Below are positions 46,836-55,272 of a stretch of 64,000 bases of DNA, one piece after another. The DNA comes from Mycobacterium sp. URHB0044 (GTDB lineage Bacteria; Actinomycetota; Actinomycetes; Mycobacteriales; Mycobacteriaceae). The stretch lies in the NCBI RefSeq assembly GCF_000620625.1, contig NZ_JIAW01000031.1:1-64000 (forward strand). The letters run 5' to 3'. Both the position numbers and the translations under genes were made by a program. Numbering within the stretch: position 1 is the stretch's first letter; each line of letters opens with the position of its first letter. Below the pieces are notes generated by a model. The model was not told the DNA's origin. It ran no database searches and saw only the letters and a program-made list of their open reading frames with translations.

Positions 46836-47626
46836 ACTCCAATTCCCTGCTCTCGTTTGCGAATTGCCGGCCCGACGGTGGACAGCAGTGAGTCATGGAT
46901 TCGCCCGTTGGTGGCGATCCCGTTTCCGGCGTCGAACACCGGGCGGCCATCGAGGCTGGTGAACCGGCCACCGGCCTCCTCGATGATCACGGACATCGGG
47001 GCGAGGTCGAAGGGCCGCGCGGTGTAGTCGACGACGGCGTCCGCGTGGCCGCAGGCCACCATCGCGTAACCGAACGCGTCGCCCCACGTGCGCACCACCA
47101 CACCGTGGCGGTGCAGGTCGGCGATCACCGTGGGGTCCCAGTCCTCCAGCCAGGTGGCCATCAGATAGGCGCCGTCGAGGTCGGTGCGGTCGGAGACTTC
47201 GACCCGAATACCGTTGCGCCAGCATCCCTTTCCGCGTTCGGCGTGCACGATGATGTCCGCGCTGGGCAGGTTGATCACGCCGAAGACCACCTCGTCGCCT
47301 TCCTGCAGCGCGATGAGGTTGGCATACAGCGGAACTCCGCGGATGAACGACTTGGTCCCGTCGATGGGGTCGACGATCCAGCGGTATCCACTGTCGCCCT
47401 CGGTGTCGGGGTACTCCTCGCCGACGAAGCCGTCGTCGACGAACGCCGAGGCGACCGCCTCGCGCATGTAGAGCTCGATCTGGCGATCCGCCTCGGTGAC
47501 CGGGGATCCGTCATCCTTGAGCTGCACCAACAGCTGGCCCGGATCGAAGGCCTCGCGCGCCATGCGCCCGGCTTCCACGGCCATCGTCATGGCCAGCCGG
47601 GTCCGCGGCGTGCGGGTGTCTGTCAC
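46832..47626 (-). CDS. Inositol-monophosphatase-family phosphatase (operon gene 1)
   Basis: A 264-residue metal-dependent phosphatase of the IMPase/HisN type. Metal sites: GEEYPDTEG (about 66-74), WIVDPIDGTKSF (about 81-92) and DYTARPFDLAPMSVIIEEAGG near 210-230, where the usual WD is FD but the metal Asp is kept. GTG 47626 (MTDTRTPRTRLAMTMAVEAG) is chosen; the frame further up overlaps the divergent promoter. First gene of the operon, so its start is the operon start. It may remove phosphate from the same or a related molecule the kinases act on (inference). Confidence 0.9.
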   Translation of the reverse strand: MTDTRTPRTRLAMTMAVEAGRMAREAFDPGQLLVQLKDDGSPVTEADRQIELYMREAVASAFVDDGFVGEEYPDTEGDSGYRWIVDPIDGTKSFIRGVPLYANLIALQEGDEVVFGVINLPSADIIVHAERGKGCWRNGIRVEVSDRTDLDGAYLMATWLEDWDPTVIADLHRHGVVVRTWGDAFGYAMVACGHADAVVDYTARPFDLAPMSVIIEEAGGRFTSLDGRPVFDAGNGIATNGRIHDSLLSTVGPAIRKREQGIGV

Positions 47627-47643
47627 GACGACGACGATTCCGC

Positions 47644-47659
47644 TAGACCATTTCTGGTT
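47644..47659. promoter_or_regulatory. Candidate HutC/GntR half-palindrome
   Basis: TAGACCATTTCTGGTT contains GACCA-TTTC-TGGTT, an inverted repeat 18 bp upstream of the operon start codon, within the 145-bp divergent control region. HutC-type GntR proteins bind GT-N-TA-N-AC-like palindromes such as TGGTCTAGACCA; TAGACCA is one perfect half of that. Weak evidence. Confidence 0.4.
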
Positions 47660-47771
47660 CTTGCGACCGCTCGTTACGCGCGTGTTACAGCGGTTTTCGG
47701 GATGCGCACCGGACATGCAGCGGGCCCGGTACCGGATTACGGTGGGCTCAAAGATCTGAAGGAGCAGCACC

Positions 47772-48554
47772 ATGCTGGCGCTCGAGCATGCGCACGGCGC
47801 GCTGCAACGGCTCGCCGAGGAACTGGCCGACCGGGGCGAAGCGAGGCTGCCCACCGAACGGGCCTTGGCCGAGCGGCTGGGGACGTCGCGTACCACCGTG
47901 CGCAAGGCGCTCGACCTGCTGGAGGCGAACCGCACGATCCGGCGGGTCAAGGGACGCGCCGGCGGCGCCTACCTCACCGGCGTACCGACGCCGGATGCGT
48001 CGCCGCAGGCCGCACATTCGCACTGCCGCAGTCGCAGTGTGCTGCGCAGTCTGAACACCGTGAAGGGCATCCCGGAGATCCTGCACGAGCAGGGTTTCCA
48101 CGACGGCACCTCGGTGATCCGTGCCAGCCTGGTTCGGCCGAACCCGCAAGTCCGCGCCGCCCTCGACCTCGGCGATGCGGAGCCTGCGGTCTCACTGCTG
48201 CGGGTGCGCCATGCCGACGGCGAGACGTTGTCGCTGGAGCAGATGTTCCTGCGTGCCGAACTGGCAGGTGTCCTGCGCACCGAGATGACGTCGATCTACC
48301 GCACGCTGGCGGCGCAGTTCGGTGTCCAGATCCGGGTGGCCGACGAATCCATCGAGATCGCGTCGATCTCGGCGGCAGAAGGCGTCGTGCTCGGCAGGCC
48401 GGCGGGAACGCCCGTGCTCAAAGTGGCTCGCACCGGATACGACCAGCACGGGCGCCCGGTCGAATACTCCGTCGACCTGTTCCGTGCCGACCGCACCCGC
48501 CTACACGTCCGGTCGCAGTCGTCGATCAGCCCTGTTCGTACGTCCCGTGGATGA
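47772..48554 (+). CDS. GntR/HutC-family regulator with UTRA ligand domain
   Basis: A 260-residue regulator. Winged helix about 12-72: GEARLPTERALAERLGTSRT then TVRKALDLLEANRTIRRVKGRAGGAYL. UTRA ligand-binding domain about 90-250: VKGIPEILHEQGFHDGTSVI, VSLLRVRHADGETLSLEQMF, and GRPVEYSVDLFRADRTRLHV. Divergent from the seven-gene operon (145 bp between starts), so it is the probable local repressor; HutC-type UTRA domains often bind a sugar phosphate or a carboxylic metabolite of the pathway. Its 3' end overlaps the PEBP gene by 29 bp. Confidence 0.92.
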   Translation: MLALEHAHGALQRLAEELADRGEARLPTERALAERLGTSRTTVRKALDLLEANRTIRRVKGRAGGAYLTGVPTPDASPQAAHSHCRSRSVLRSLNTVKGIPEILHEQGFHDGTSVIRASLVRPNPQVRAALDLGDAEPAVSLLRVRHADGETLSLEQMFLRAELAGVLRTEMTSIYRTLAAQFGVQIRVADESIEIASISAAEGVVLGRPAGTPVLKVARTGYDQHGRPVEYSVDLFRADRTRLHVRSQSSISPVRTSRG

Positions 48555-49062
48555 TCGCGCGGGCGATGGCGTGGCTGAACAGGTTGAAGCCCAGATAGGC
48601 CGGCGTGGCCGACTCCGGCAGGTCCAGCTTCTCGACGTCGACGGCGTGCACCACGATGAAGTAGCGGTGCGGGCCGTGACCGGGCGGCGGTGCGGCGCCG
48701 ATGAACCGCTTCAAACCCGCATCGTTGGCCAGCGTCAGCGCGTCGCCGGGAAAGCCGCTGCTGCTGCCGTCGCCGGCACCGGCGGGCAGATCGGTGACCG
48801 TCGCCGGCAGGTTGGCCACGGCCCAGTGCCAGAACCCCGAGGCCGTTGGCGCGTCCGGGTCGTACATCGTCACCGCGAAGCTGCGGGTGGTCTCGGGGAA
48901 CCCCGACCAGCTCAGCTGCGGGGAGACATCGGAGCCGCCTGCGCCCATGATGCCGCTCACCTGATCGTTTCCGAGCGGTTGGCCGTCGGTGACCGACTCG
49001 GAGGTCAGCGTGAAGGTGGGCAGCTCGGGCAGGAACTCGTAGGGGTTGTACGGGAAGGGCAT
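48526..49062 (-). CDS. PEBP-family protein (YbhB/Rv2140c-like)
   Basis: A 178-residue phosphatidylethanolamine-binding-protein-like protein. DPDAPTASGFWHWAVANLP (about 68-86) and GHGPHRYFIVVHAVD (about 128-142) form the ligand site with the conserved Asp and His. Rv2140c (TB18.6) is the likely counterpart. ATG 49062 with AAGGAAACC upstream; frames extending much further are shadow of the peptidase gene. Bacterial members bind small phosphorylated or amine ligands; role unknown. Adjacent to the M20 peptidase, 20 bp gap. Confidence 0.92.
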   Translation of the reverse strand: MPFPYNPYEFLPELPTFTLTSESVTDGQPLGNDQVSGIMGAGGSDVSPQLSWSGFPETTRSFAVTMYDPDAPTASGFWHWAVANLPATVTDLPAGAGDGSSSGFPGDALTLANDAGLKRFIGAAPPPGHGPHRYFIVVHAVDVEKLDLPESATPAYLGFNLFSHAIARAIIHGTYEQG

Positions 49063-49082
49063 GGTTTCCTTTCGGTCGGTCG

Positions 49083-50414
49083 TCAGCAGTGCAGGAGGAA
49101 GTGCTCGAGTACCCGGGCACCGAATTCGAGCGCCTCGACGGGTACCCGCTCGTCGACACCGTGGAACAGTGCCGCGAAATCCAGGTCGGGCGGTAGCCGC
49201 AACGGTGCGAACCCGAAACAGCGAACGCCCAAGCGCGCGAAGTGTTTCGCGTCCGTGCCGCCCGACAGCATGTAGGGCACGATGCGCGCATCGGGGTCGG
49301 CGGACAGCACCGCGGCGTTCATCGCGTCCACCAGATCCCCGTCGAACGTGGTCTCGTAGGACGGCAGCTCGGTGATCCACTCCCGCGTGACGTTCGGACC
49401 GATCAGTTCGTCGACAGTGGCCTCGAACTCGGCCTGACGCCCAGGGAGCACCCGGCAGTCCACCACGGCCTCCGCGGTGGCCGGGATGACGTTGGCCTTG
49501 TAGCCCGCCTTGAGCATCGTCGGGTTGGCGGAATCGCGCATCGTCGCGCCAACGATGCGACCGATGGGCCCGAGCTTGGCGATCGTGCCGTCCAGGTCGG
49601 GTGACTCCGGGTCGAACGCGTAGCCGGTCTCCTCGCCGAGCGCGGTGAGGAACTGTGCGACGGGGTCGGTCAGGACCAGTGGGAACTGGTGGCTGCCCAG
49701 CCGGGCGACGGCCTGTGCGAGCGTCGTGACGGCGTTCTCGTCGTGCACGAAGGAACCGTGCCCGGCGCGGCCGCGGGCCGTGAGGCGCATCCACAGCATG
49801 CCCTTTTCGGCCGTCTCGATGAGGTAGAGCCGGCGCTCTCCGCCGTCCTTTCGCGGCACGGTCAGCGAGAAGCCGCCGACCTCGCCGATGGCCTCGGTGA
49901 CGCCCTCGAACAGGTCCTGCCGGTTCTCGACCAGCCACTGGCAGCCGTACTTGCCGCCGGCTTCCTCGTCGGCGACGAAGGCGAACACCAGGTCGCGCGG
50001 GGGCACGATGCCTGCCCCCTTGAAGTGGCGCGCGACCGCGATCATCATGCCGACCATGTTCTTCATGTCGATGGCGCCGCGGCCCCATACGTAGCCGTCC
50101 TCGATTGCGCCCGAGAAGGGGTGCACGCTCCAATCGGCGGCCTCAGCGGGCACGACGTCGAGGTGTCCGTGGATGAGCAGCGCACCGCGGCTGGAGTCGG
50201 CGCCGGACAGCCGGGCGAAGACGTTTCCGCGGCCGGGGGCGCCCGATTCGACGTACTCGGTCTGATAGCCGACCTCTTCGAGCCGCTGCGCCACCCAGCG
50301 CGCACATTCGGCCTCACCCTTGGTGGTCTCGAGCTCGCCGGTGTTGGAGGTATCGAAGCGGATCAACTCACTGACGAAGCCGACTACCTCGTCCACGGGG
50401 GATGTCACAGTCAC
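49083..50414 (-). CDS. M20/M28-family metallopeptidase or deacylase (Rv2141c-like)
   Basis: A 443-residue M20 enzyme. Metal motifs: LLIHGHLDVVPAEAADW (His-x-Asp), GRGAIDMKN (Asp), VADEEAGGKYG (catalytic Glu pair), C-terminal GGTDAKHF and HGVDERV (His). The lid/dimerisation domain is at about 195-315. Likely dipeptidase or N-acyl amino acid hydrolase. GTG 50414 (MTVTSPVDEVV) with AGAAGGGTG overlapping. First of two genes with PEBP on the minus strand; 75 bp from the divergent tRNA-Leu. Confidence 0.9.
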   Translation of the reverse strand: MTVTSPVDEVVGFVSELIRFDTSNTGELETTKGEAECARWVAQRLEEVGYQTEYVESGAPGRGNVFARLSGADSSRGALLIHGHLDVVPAEAADWSVHPFSGAIEDGYVWGRGAIDMKNMVGMMIAVARHFKGAGIVPPRDLVFAFVADEEAGGKYGCQWLVENRQDLFEGVTEAIGEVGGFSLTVPRKDGGERRLYLIETAEKGMLWMRLTARGRAGHGSFVHDENAVTTLAQAVARLGSHQFPLVLTDPVAQFLTALGEETGYAFDPESPDLDGTIAKLGPIGRIVGATMRDSANPTMLKAGYKANVIPATAEAVVDCRVLPGRQAEFEATVDELIGPNVTREWITELPSYETTFDGDLVDAMNAAVLSADPDARIVPYMLSGGTDAKHFARLGVRCFGFAPLRLPPDLDFAALFHGVDERVPVEALEFGARVLEHFLLHC

Positions 50415-50489
50415 CCTTCTACCATTGTTCCGGAGTCCGGGTTTGGGTCCGGGCGGTGCAATCCGATAGCCTAAGCTGCCTTCGAACTG

Positions 50490-50575
50490 GTCCGAGTGGC
50501 GGAATGGCAGACGCGCTAGCTTGAGGTGCTAGTGCCCTATTAACGGGCGTGGGGGTTCAAGTCCCCCCTCGGACA
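50490..50575 (+). tRNA. tRNA-Leu(GAG)
   Basis: 86-nt class II tRNA. Acceptor arms GUCCGAG (50490-50496) and CUCGGAC (50568-50574) pair fully, discriminator A at 50575, no encoded CCA. Anticodon stem GCUAG and arm with loop UUGAGGU gives anticodon GAG. Long variable arm GUGCCCUAUUAACGGGCGU and T arm GGGGGUUCAAGUCCCCC support Leu. Confidence 0.95.
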
Positions 50576-50588
50576 CACAATTTGTCAC

Positions 50589-50615
50589 GTGCCACGCATT
50601 GGCGGTACGTGGCAC
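50589..50615. promoter_or_regulatory. Inverted repeat upstream of vapB, predicted autoregulation site
   Basis: GTGCCACG (50589-50596) and CGTGGCAC (50608-50615) are perfect inverted arms with an 11-bp spacer, 14 bp after the tRNA gene and 9 bp before the antitoxin start. VapBC complexes typically bind such arms. Confidence 0.7.
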
Positions 50616-50624
50616 ACTGGCTAC

Positions 50625-50867
50625 ATGGATGCCACCATCACTCTTGGCCGACAAGGTCGGCTGGTGATCCCCGCCGAGATCAGGGCGCAGCTTGGCTTGA
50701 GCCCCGGCGACCGTGTCCACCTCTACCTCGATGGGCAACGATTGGTGATGGAGCGGCCGCAGGACGCCGTTTCCGAGCTTCGTCGTCTCGGCGCTGGAGT
50801 GAGCAAGAACCGCTCGCTCGTCGACGAGTTGCTCGCGGAACGGCGTGCCGCGGCGGAAGCGGAATGA
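50625..50867 (+). CDS. vapB: AbrB-fold antitoxin VapB
   Basis: An 80-residue antitoxin. N-terminal SpoVT/AbrB DNA-binding domain about 1-42: MDATITLGRQGRLVIPAEIR then AQLGLSPGDRVHLYLDGQRLVME. C-terminal about 43-80 is the toxin-binding tail (SELRRLGAGVSKNRSLVDEL, basic then acidic). ATG 50625 is the start; further upstream codons fall in the inverted repeat. It overlaps vapC by 4 bp (ATGA). Confidence 0.88.
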   Translation: MDATITLGRQGRLVIPAEIRAQLGLSPGDRVHLYLDGQRLVMERPQDAVSELRRLGAGVSKNRSLVDELLAERRAAAEAE

Positions 50868-51244
50868 CGGTGCTTGATGCGTCCGCGGTGCTCGCACTCA
50901 TCCAGGACGAACCTGGCGCGGACTCCGTCGCTGCGGTGATCAACAACGCAACCATCGGCACGCCGAACCTCGCGGAGGTCGTCGGCAAGCTCGTCGACGC
51001 CCGAGTTGATGCGTCACGTCTCCGTGGACTGCTCGCCGCAGCCGGAGTGACCATCGAGCCGCTCACCGAGCAGGACGCCGAATTGGCCGGCGCCCTGCGT
51101 TCGATCAAGGGCGGTCGCTCGCTGTCCCTTGGCGATCGGTGCTGTCTCGCGTTGACCGCCCGCAGCACGCCTGCCGTCGTCCTCACCGCCGACCGAGCCT
51201 GGACGAAGCTCGATCTACCCATCGAAGTTCAGCTGATCCGCTGA
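50864..51244 (+). CDS. vapC: PIN-domain toxin VapC
   Basis: A 126-residue PIN ribonuclease. Acidic active site by motif: Asp5 in MTVLDASAVL, Glu38 in NLAEVV, Asp91 in LGDRCCLAL, Asp110 in TADRAW. Toxins of this type cut specific RNAs, often tRNA or rRNA loops. Intact, so the module is likely functional. The module lies directly after tRNA-Leu and before the nitrate genes. Confidence 0.92.
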   Translation: MTVLDASAVLALIQDEPGADSVAAVINNATIGTPNLAEVVGKLVDARVDASRLRGLLAAAGVTIEPLTEQDAELAGALRSIKGGRSLSLGDRCCLALTARSTPAVVLTADRAWTKLDLPIEVQLIR

Positions 51245-51257
51245 GTAGCGGTCGGGC

Positions 51258-54200
51258 TCAGTACACGTCGCGCACGTAGCGCTTCGTCGCGACGAGCTCA
51301 CGCTTGTAGTCGTGCGCGGCGGCCTCCGTCAGCTTGCCGTGCTTGCGGATGATCGCGGTCAACGTGTTGTCGACGTCCTTGGCCATCCGGGTGGCGTCGC
51401 CGCAGACGTAGAAGTGCGCGCCGTCCTCGAGCCAGCGCCACACGTCGGCGCCGTAGTCGCTCATCTTGTGTTGCACGTACACACGGTCGGCCTGGTCCCT
51501 GGAGAACGCCAGATCCAGCCGGTTCAGCAACCCGTCACGGACCATGTCCTCCAGATCGTCCTGATAGTAGAAGTTCTCGGCGCGATGCTGGTCGCCGAAC
51601 AACAGCCAGTTGCGGCCGGTGTGGCCCAGCGCCCGTCGCTCTTGCAGGAAGCCGCGGAACGGTGCGATGCCGGTGCCGGGGCCCACCATGATCATCGGTG
51701 TCTCGCCGTCGTCCGGCGGCCGGAAGTGCGGCGAAGGCTGCACGAACACCTCGGCGTGCGACGCCCGGTCGGCGAGGAAGGTCGACGACACACCGCCCCG
51801 CTCACCGCCGCGGACGCTTCGGTAGCGCACCACCGACACCGTCAGCTGCACCTCATGCGGGCTCACCAGAGGACTGGACGAGATCGAGTAGGACCGCGGC
51901 ACCAGACGCACCAGCGCCTCCTGCCATTCCTCGGGATCCGCCCGCACGGCGAACTCCTCGACGACGTCGACTCCGTTGCGCCCGCGCAGCCAGGCCTCGC
52001 GATTGGCCTTCGGCGCCTTGAGCATTCGCGCGACGGACTTGTCACCGCTGCGCTCCGCGATGAAGGTCAACAGGTTCGGGGTGATCCGGCAGATGTCGTA
52101 CGACGACGTCAGCGCGTTGCGCAGCGCCACGTCGGCGCCGTCGACGTGCACCGGTTCGGCGCCCGACAGACCGGTGGCCGCCAGCCACGCGTCAACGACG
52201 GCAGGTGCGTTCGTGACGTACACACCGAGCGAGTCGCCAACGGAGTAGGAGACGTCGTGTTCGGAGATGTCGAACCCGAACTGCCGCACCTCCTTTGCCG
52301 CTGTGCGCGGTGTCAGCAGGACGTTGCGGGACAACGGCGCGAGCAGCGGGCTGGCCCGCGTGAACGGCTCGACCACCGTGGTGGAGGAAGCGCTCGGTGC
52401 GCTGCGACCGTCGGTGGTTCCGATCAGCTCGACGATCCGGTCGGCCCACTGCGCCATCGGCTCGTCGTCGTAGGCCTCGCATTCTGCGCGGTCGACCAGC
52501 TTGGCCGCACCGAGATCGGCCAGCTTGCGGTCCAGTGACTTCGCGTGGCCGCAGAAGTCGTCGTAGGACCGATCGCCGATGCCGAGCACCGCGTAGCGCA
52601 CCCCGTCCAGTGCGGGAGCGTCCATCGCGTCGAGGCGCTCCCAGAAGTCCGCACCGTTGTCGGGTGGGCCGCCGTCACCGAAGGTGCTGGTGACGATGAC
52701 GACGTCGCGCGCATCGGTGAGATCGCCGGGCGTGGCATCGTTCATGGCGAGCAGCCGTGACCCACCGAGGCGATCGGCGACCTGGGATGCGAATCCCTCG
52801 GCATTGCCGGTCTGCGAGGCCCACAGCACCAGCGGGCCGCCGTCGACGCTCTCGGCGTCGGCCACCGCGGCACGTGAGTACCGCCCGGCGAGAAAGCCGT
52901 CCAGCCACAGTCGCACGGCGGGCCGCACGGGAGCCGACGGCGGCAGCACCGGGACACCGGGGCCACCGTCCTCGAGCCCGGTGAAGAAGCCGAGCAGATA
53001 GAGCTTTTCGTCGTCTTCGAGCGCCGGAGCCGAATCGGGCAACCCCGGCACCGAGTCGGACGGGACGCGTTGCAGCCGGACGGCGCACGCCTTGAACTCC
53101 GGCTGCAGCGAGAACGGGTCGACGGCGTCACTGGTGAGCGCGTTGATGGCGAGGTCCGGACCGTGTTCGTCGTTCCAGTGGAACGGCACGAAACAGGTGC
53201 CGGGCAGGACCCGGTCGGTGACGACGGCGGGCAGCACCGCCGTGCCGCGGCGCGAGGCGAGTTCGACCCGGCTGCCGTCGACGACGCCGAACGTCACTGC
53301 GTCATCGGGATGTATCTCGACGAACGGACCGCTGTTCAGCTTGTTCAGCTTGTCGACCCGGCCGGTCTTGGTCATGGTGTGCCATTGGTGCTGCAGCCGC
53401 CCGGTGTTCAGCACCACCGGGTACTCGTCGTCGGGAAGCTCGTGGGCATCCATGTGCGGGCGGGGGTGGAAGACCGCCCGCCGCGACGGTGTGGGGAACG
53501 CCAGTCGTGGTTGCCTACCATCCGCGTCGACGTAGACGTCTTGGCTGACGCCGTCGTTGAGATAGCGGATCGGGTTGCGGTCCGGCGCACCGACCGGGGC
53601 CACCGGCCATTGCAGCGGCGTCTCCCGCAATCGGTCGTAACTGGCACCGCGCAGGTCGTAACCCGTTCGGAGGTTGGAGAACTGGCGGATCTCGTCGAAG
53701 ATGTCCTCGCTCGACTTGTAGTCGAAGTCGGCTCCGAAACCCATGTGCTGGGCGACCTGGCAAATGAGTTCCCAGTCCGGTCTGGCCTGACCGACGGGCG
53801 GTATCGCCTGCGGCATCAACGTCAGGTTGCGTTCGGAGTTCACCATCACGGCGTCCGACTCCGCCCACATGGCGGCTGGCAGCACGATGTCGGCATATCG
53901 GTTGGTCGCGGTGTCGCGGTACGCGTCCTGGGTTATGACCAGCTCGGCCTTCTCGAGTCCGGTGATCACCGCGCTCCGATTGGCCACCGTGGCAACGGGA
54001 TTGGTGCAGATTATCCAGCACGCCTTGATGTCACCCGTACCGAGCTGGGTGAACATCTCGATGGTCCCTGGTCCGACGTCGGTGCGGATGGTCCCGTCCG
54101 GCAGGCCCCACTGGGTTTCGACGAACGTCCGATCCTCGGCGGACGTGACGGCGCGCTGGCCGGGCAGACCCGGGCCCATGTACCCCATCTCGCGCCCGCC

Positions 54201-55232
54201 CATGGCGTTGGGCTGCCCGGTGAGCGACATCGGCCCGCTGCCCGGCCTGCAGATCGCGCCGGTGGCGAGGTGCAGGTTGCAGATCGCGTTGGTGTTCCAC
54301 GTGCCGTGCGTGCTCTGGTTGAGCCCCATGGTCCAGCACGACATCCACTCGCCCGCCTCGGCGATCATCGCCGCGGCGGTGCGGATGTCGGCCTCGTCCA
54401 GGCCGGTGATCGCCGCGACGACGTCGGGCGGATAGTCGGCCAGGAACGCGGGCATCGCGTCCCAGCCCTCGGTGTACTCGGCGATGAAGTCCTCGTCGAT
54501 GGCGCCGCTCTCGACCAACAGGTGCAGTATCCCGTTGAGCAGCGCCAGATCCGTGCCCGGCTTGATGGGTAGGTACAGGTCGGCCCTCTCCGCGGTCGTG
54601 GTGCGGCGCGGGTCGACCACGATCAGCTTGGCGCCCGCCTTGAGCCGGTCCGCCATGCGCAGGAACAGGATCGGGTGACAATCGGCCATGTTCGAGCCGA
54701 TGACGAAGAACAGGTCTGTGGCGTCGAAGTCGGTGTAGGAGCCGGGTGGACCGTCCGCGCCGAGGGACTGTTTGAAACCCGTCCCGGCACTGGCCATGCA
54801 CAGCCGTGAATTGGATTCGATGTGCATGGTGCGGACGAAGCCCTTGGCCAGCTTGGTGGCCAGATATTGCGCCTCGATCGACATCTGACCCGATACGTAG
54901 AGCGCGATGGCGTCGGGGCCGTGCTCGTCGAGGATGCCCCGCAGCCGACGGCCCGCCTCGGCGACGGCATCGTCGACGTCCACCGGCGCCAGCTCACCGT
55001 CACGCGACGGCCGCACCAGCGCGGTGGACAGGCGCCCGTCGTCGGCGCGCATCAGCTCGGCGTGGGTGGCTCCCTTGGTGCATAGTCGGCCGAAGTTGGT
55101 GGGGTGCAGCCGGTCTCCCGACACCCGAGCGATGACGGGCAGACCGGTGTCGGGGTCGGCGCGGGTCTCCACCGAGATCCCGCAGCCGACCCCGCAGTAC
55201 GAGCACGCTGTCCGCGTCGTCGTCTGGGTCAC
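51258..55232 (-). CDS. nasN: Self-contained assimilatory nitrate reductase fused to a diflavin reductase (NasN-like)
   Basis: A 1324-residue fusion. N-terminal molybdopterin oxidoreductase about 1-745: 4Fe-4S Cys10, Cys13, Cys17, Cys51 and Mo-ligand Cys145 in NSRLCMASAG. C-terminal about 800-1324 is a CysJ/cytochrome-P450-reductase-like unit: FMN domain (LVLWASQTGNAEG), FAD domain (RSYSISSSPL) and NADPH domain from about 1178 (VGPGTGIAPFRGFLQERR, FYVCGDATRMAKDVD). It takes electrons from NADPH through FAD and FMN to Mo and reduces nitrate to nitrite. I recall this type as NasN in M. smegmatis. GTG 55232 with GAGGAA upstream. Confidence 0.92.
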   Translation of the reverse strand: MTQTTTRTACSYCGVGCGISVETRADPDTGLPVIARVSGDRLHPTNFGRLCTKGATHAELMRADDGRLSTALVRPSRDGELAPVDVDDAVAEAGRRLRGILDEHGPDAIALYVSGQMSIEAQYLATKLAKGFVRTMHIESNSRLCMASAGTGFKQSLGADGPPGSYTDFDATDLFFVIGSNMADCHPILFLRMADRLKAGAKLIVVDPRRTTTAERADLYLPIKPGTDLALLNGILHLLVESGAIDEDFIAEYTEGWDAMPAFLADYPPDVVAAITGLDEADIRTAAAMIAEAGEWMSCWTMGLNQSTHGTWNTNAICNLHLATGAICRPGSGPMSLTGQPNAMGGREMGYMGPGLPGQRAVTSAEDRTFVETQWGLPDGTIRTDVGPGTIEMFTQLGTGDIKACWIICTNPVATVANRSAVITGLEKAELVITQDAYRDTATNRYADIVLPAAMWAESDAVMVNSERNLTLMPQAIPPVGQARPDWELICQVAQHMGFGADFDYKSSEDIFDEIRQFSNLRTGYDLRGASYDRLRETPLQWPVAPVGAPDRNPIRYLNDGVSQDVYVDADGRQPRLAFPTPSRRAVFHPRPHMDAHELPDDEYPVVLNTGRLQHQWHTMTKTGRVDKLNKLNSGPFVEIHPDDAVTFGVVDGSRVELASRRGTAVLPAVVTDRVLPGTCFVPFHWNDEHGPDLAINALTSDAVDPFSLQPEFKACAVRLQRVPSDSVPGLPDSAPALEDDEKLYLLGFFTGLEDGGPGVPVLPPSAPVRPAVRLWLDGFLAGRYSRAAVADAESVDGGPLVLWASQTGNAEGFASQVADRLGGSRLLAMNDATPGDLTDARDVVIVTSTFGDGGPPDNGADFWERLDAMDAPALDGVRYAVLGIGDRSYDDFCGHAKSLDRKLADLGAAKLVDRAECEAYDDEPMAQWADRIVELIGTTDGRSAPSASSTTVVEPFTRASPLLAPLSRNVLLTPRTAAKEVRQFGFDISEHDVSYSVGDSLGVYVTNAPAVVDAWLAATGLSGAEPVHVDGADVALRNALTSSYDICRITPNLLTFIAERSGDKSVARMLKAPKANREAWLRGRNGVDVVEEFAVRADPEEWQEALVRLVPRSYSISSSPLVSPHEVQLTVSVVRYRSVRGGERGGVSSTFLADRASHAEVFVQPSPHFRPPDDGETPMIMVGPGTGIAPFRGFLQERRALGHTGRNWLLFGDQHRAENFYYQDDLEDMVRDGLLNRLDLAFSRDQADRVYVQHKMSDYGADVWRWLEDGAHFYVCGDATRMAKDVDNTLTAIIRKHGKLTEAAAHDYKRELVATKRYVRDVY

Positions 55233-55272
55233 CTGAATCGCTTCCTCAATCCCCCTCTTCAATCAACCTCTG

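Noticed and set aside
53070..54572. A 500-codon open frame opposite nasN
   Set aside because: Antisense to the molybdopterin domain; composition of a shadow frame.
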